Below are positions 63,058-64,000 of a stretch of DNA of 64,000 nt, piece by piece. The translations under genes and the position numbers were made by a program. This DNA is from Scortum barcoo (taxonomy: Eukaryota > Chordata > Actinopteri > Centrarchiformes > Terapontidae). The stretch covers positions 16,755,644 to 16,819,643 of the forward strand of contig CM041547.1 in the NCBI GenBank assembly GCA_023238725.1, in the 5' to 3' direction. The notes beneath the pieces were generated by a model. It was given only the letters and a program-made list of their open reading frames with translations. It did no database searches and was not told the origin of the DNA. How positions within the stretch are numbered: the first letter of the stretch is position 1; every line of letters begins with the position of its first letter.

Positions 63058-64000
63058 TTCCCTGTCCTCTCACTCCTAATTCAAATATTCATTACAGAAA
63101 AGGCTGATGGAGATTGAGGTTCCTCCTTTTTTCTGGCACCTATGGGGGAGCTGCCAGATCCAGAAGCTATTACACACAAAAACCTCTGTCACTTATCCTC
63201 TGTGCAGCTCTGGCGTCTTATTTTGCCTGACAACCGGGAAAAGTTGAAACTACCCGTGAATCTCCCCTCATGATTTACCACTGTTTTAAACCACACTATT
63301 CAGCTGGTGACTTAGAAAGCGAGGGAGGGCTGACTCAGACATACAGCTTGGCATCTGCTAATATACTCTAATTAAACACACACTCTACCCATTTTACCCA
63401 GAGTGCCACAGCACACAATCATTTTTCCAGGACGGGAGTTTAGCAGTTTTATTCTCTTTTATGCTCTCACCACTAAGATTGTGCAGAACCATAAAAATAT
63501 GATGAGCATTTGCATAAACAGATTCCTGCATGAATGCAAAAGAAACAACAAGAATAGAAAACACTACCTAAACCAAGACTGGAAGTGAACTTCCTGACCC
63601 AGTTTATAGCTCATCCAACACCACTGACTTGTGCTCCAAAAGAGGCTGAAATCAACCTGTCCACCAAATTAACTTTAAACTAATATTACACAGCGATACA
63701 GCACGGGATGTTGGCACTTTTTCAATTAGTAGCTGTGCAGCTTGTGTATCGATTGCTCTGAAAACCACTGTGTTTCTGTGTGCAATGCATGTGCGAGCAC
63801 TGATAAGCTCAGTCATGGCCACGCTCAGAATCAAAATCAGATATAAAGGGTAATTATGTTACAGCAGCTAATTTACAGAAAGTCTCCATCAACGCTGCAG
63901 TGCTGCATTTCTTGCTGCTTCCCTAGAGACAACCGAACCGACACTTCTTCTTGTCAACAGTTAATTTTACATAAGAGCAATAAGGAGCAGCGGTCGTTAA

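Larger units (their letters stand above)
58557..64000 (-). other. mgat5b: mgat5b upstream intron (partial)
   Basis: From the acceptor at 58557 to the window end I found no exon encoding the expected N-terminal cytosolic tail and membrane anchor, so exon 1 must lie beyond. It contains the fish repeat at 59362-59605, (TG)n at 59953-59983, a T-rich tract near 62580-62603 and (CA)n at 63019-63055. Confidence 0.7.

Noticed and set aside
58557..64000. mgat5b exon 1 (membrane anchor)
   Set aside because: Searched the minus-strand frames for a hydrophobic anchor and a conserved N-terminus; none found, so it is placed beyond the window.

Overview
The window is nuclear DNA of a ray-finned fish, probably a spiny-rayed (percomorph) teleost. 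The evidence is vertebrate-type split genes with GT-AG introns, very long CA/TG microsatellites, and many degenerate copies of dispersed repeats I recognise from teleost genomes (a tRNA-derived SINE, a LINE reverse-transcriptase remnant, and several short interspersed families). There is no bacterial-type gene, operon, CRISPR array or phage.

Two protein-coding genes can be supported, both on the minus strand and in tandem. The main one is mgat5b (GnT-Vb/GnT-IX, glycosyltransferase family 18). I reconstructed 15 consecutive coding exons between 58556 and 20510. All have GT donors, AG acceptors and compatible phases, and together they encode the C-terminal 730 residues up to the stop codon at 20510-20512. 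The first exon or exons (cytosolic tail and membrane anchor) lie beyond 64000. A 3' UTR with two candidate AATAAA signals follows to about 19960.

About 18 kb further on is the 5' end of sec14l1: a GC-rich promoter (about 1865-1960), a non-coding first exon ending at 1764, and a second exon (1332-1449) carrying the start codon and the first 21 residues (MVQEYQSPVRVYKHPFELIMA). The rest of sec14l1 lies off the window below position 1. From memory, the same order and orientation (MGAT5B then SEC14L1) occurs in human 17q25, which supports both calls.

Layout from low to high coordinate: 1-1331, sec14l1 intron 2, with a CA/minisatellite block touching the splice donor; 1332-1960, sec14l1 exons 2 and 1 and promoter; 1960-19960, intergenic DNA with repeats and no gene I can support; 19960-20509, mgat5b 3' UTR; 20510-58556, mgat5b exons and introns; 58557-64000, the partial upstream intron of mgat5b.

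The two proteins do not form a pathway. MGAT5B is a Golgi enzyme that adds beta-1,6-GlcNAc branches to mannose in glycoproteins (O-mannosyl glycans in brain). SEC14L1 is a cytosolic PRELI/CRAL-TRIO/GOLD lipid-binding type protein. The less ordinary signals are three long perfect hairpins in mgat5b introns, a coding-like orphan reading frame on the opposite strand at 43440-43652, a start-stop upstream ORF in sec14l1, and a UG-rich block directly behind the sec14l1 donor. I found no clear evidence for a wholly new biological system.
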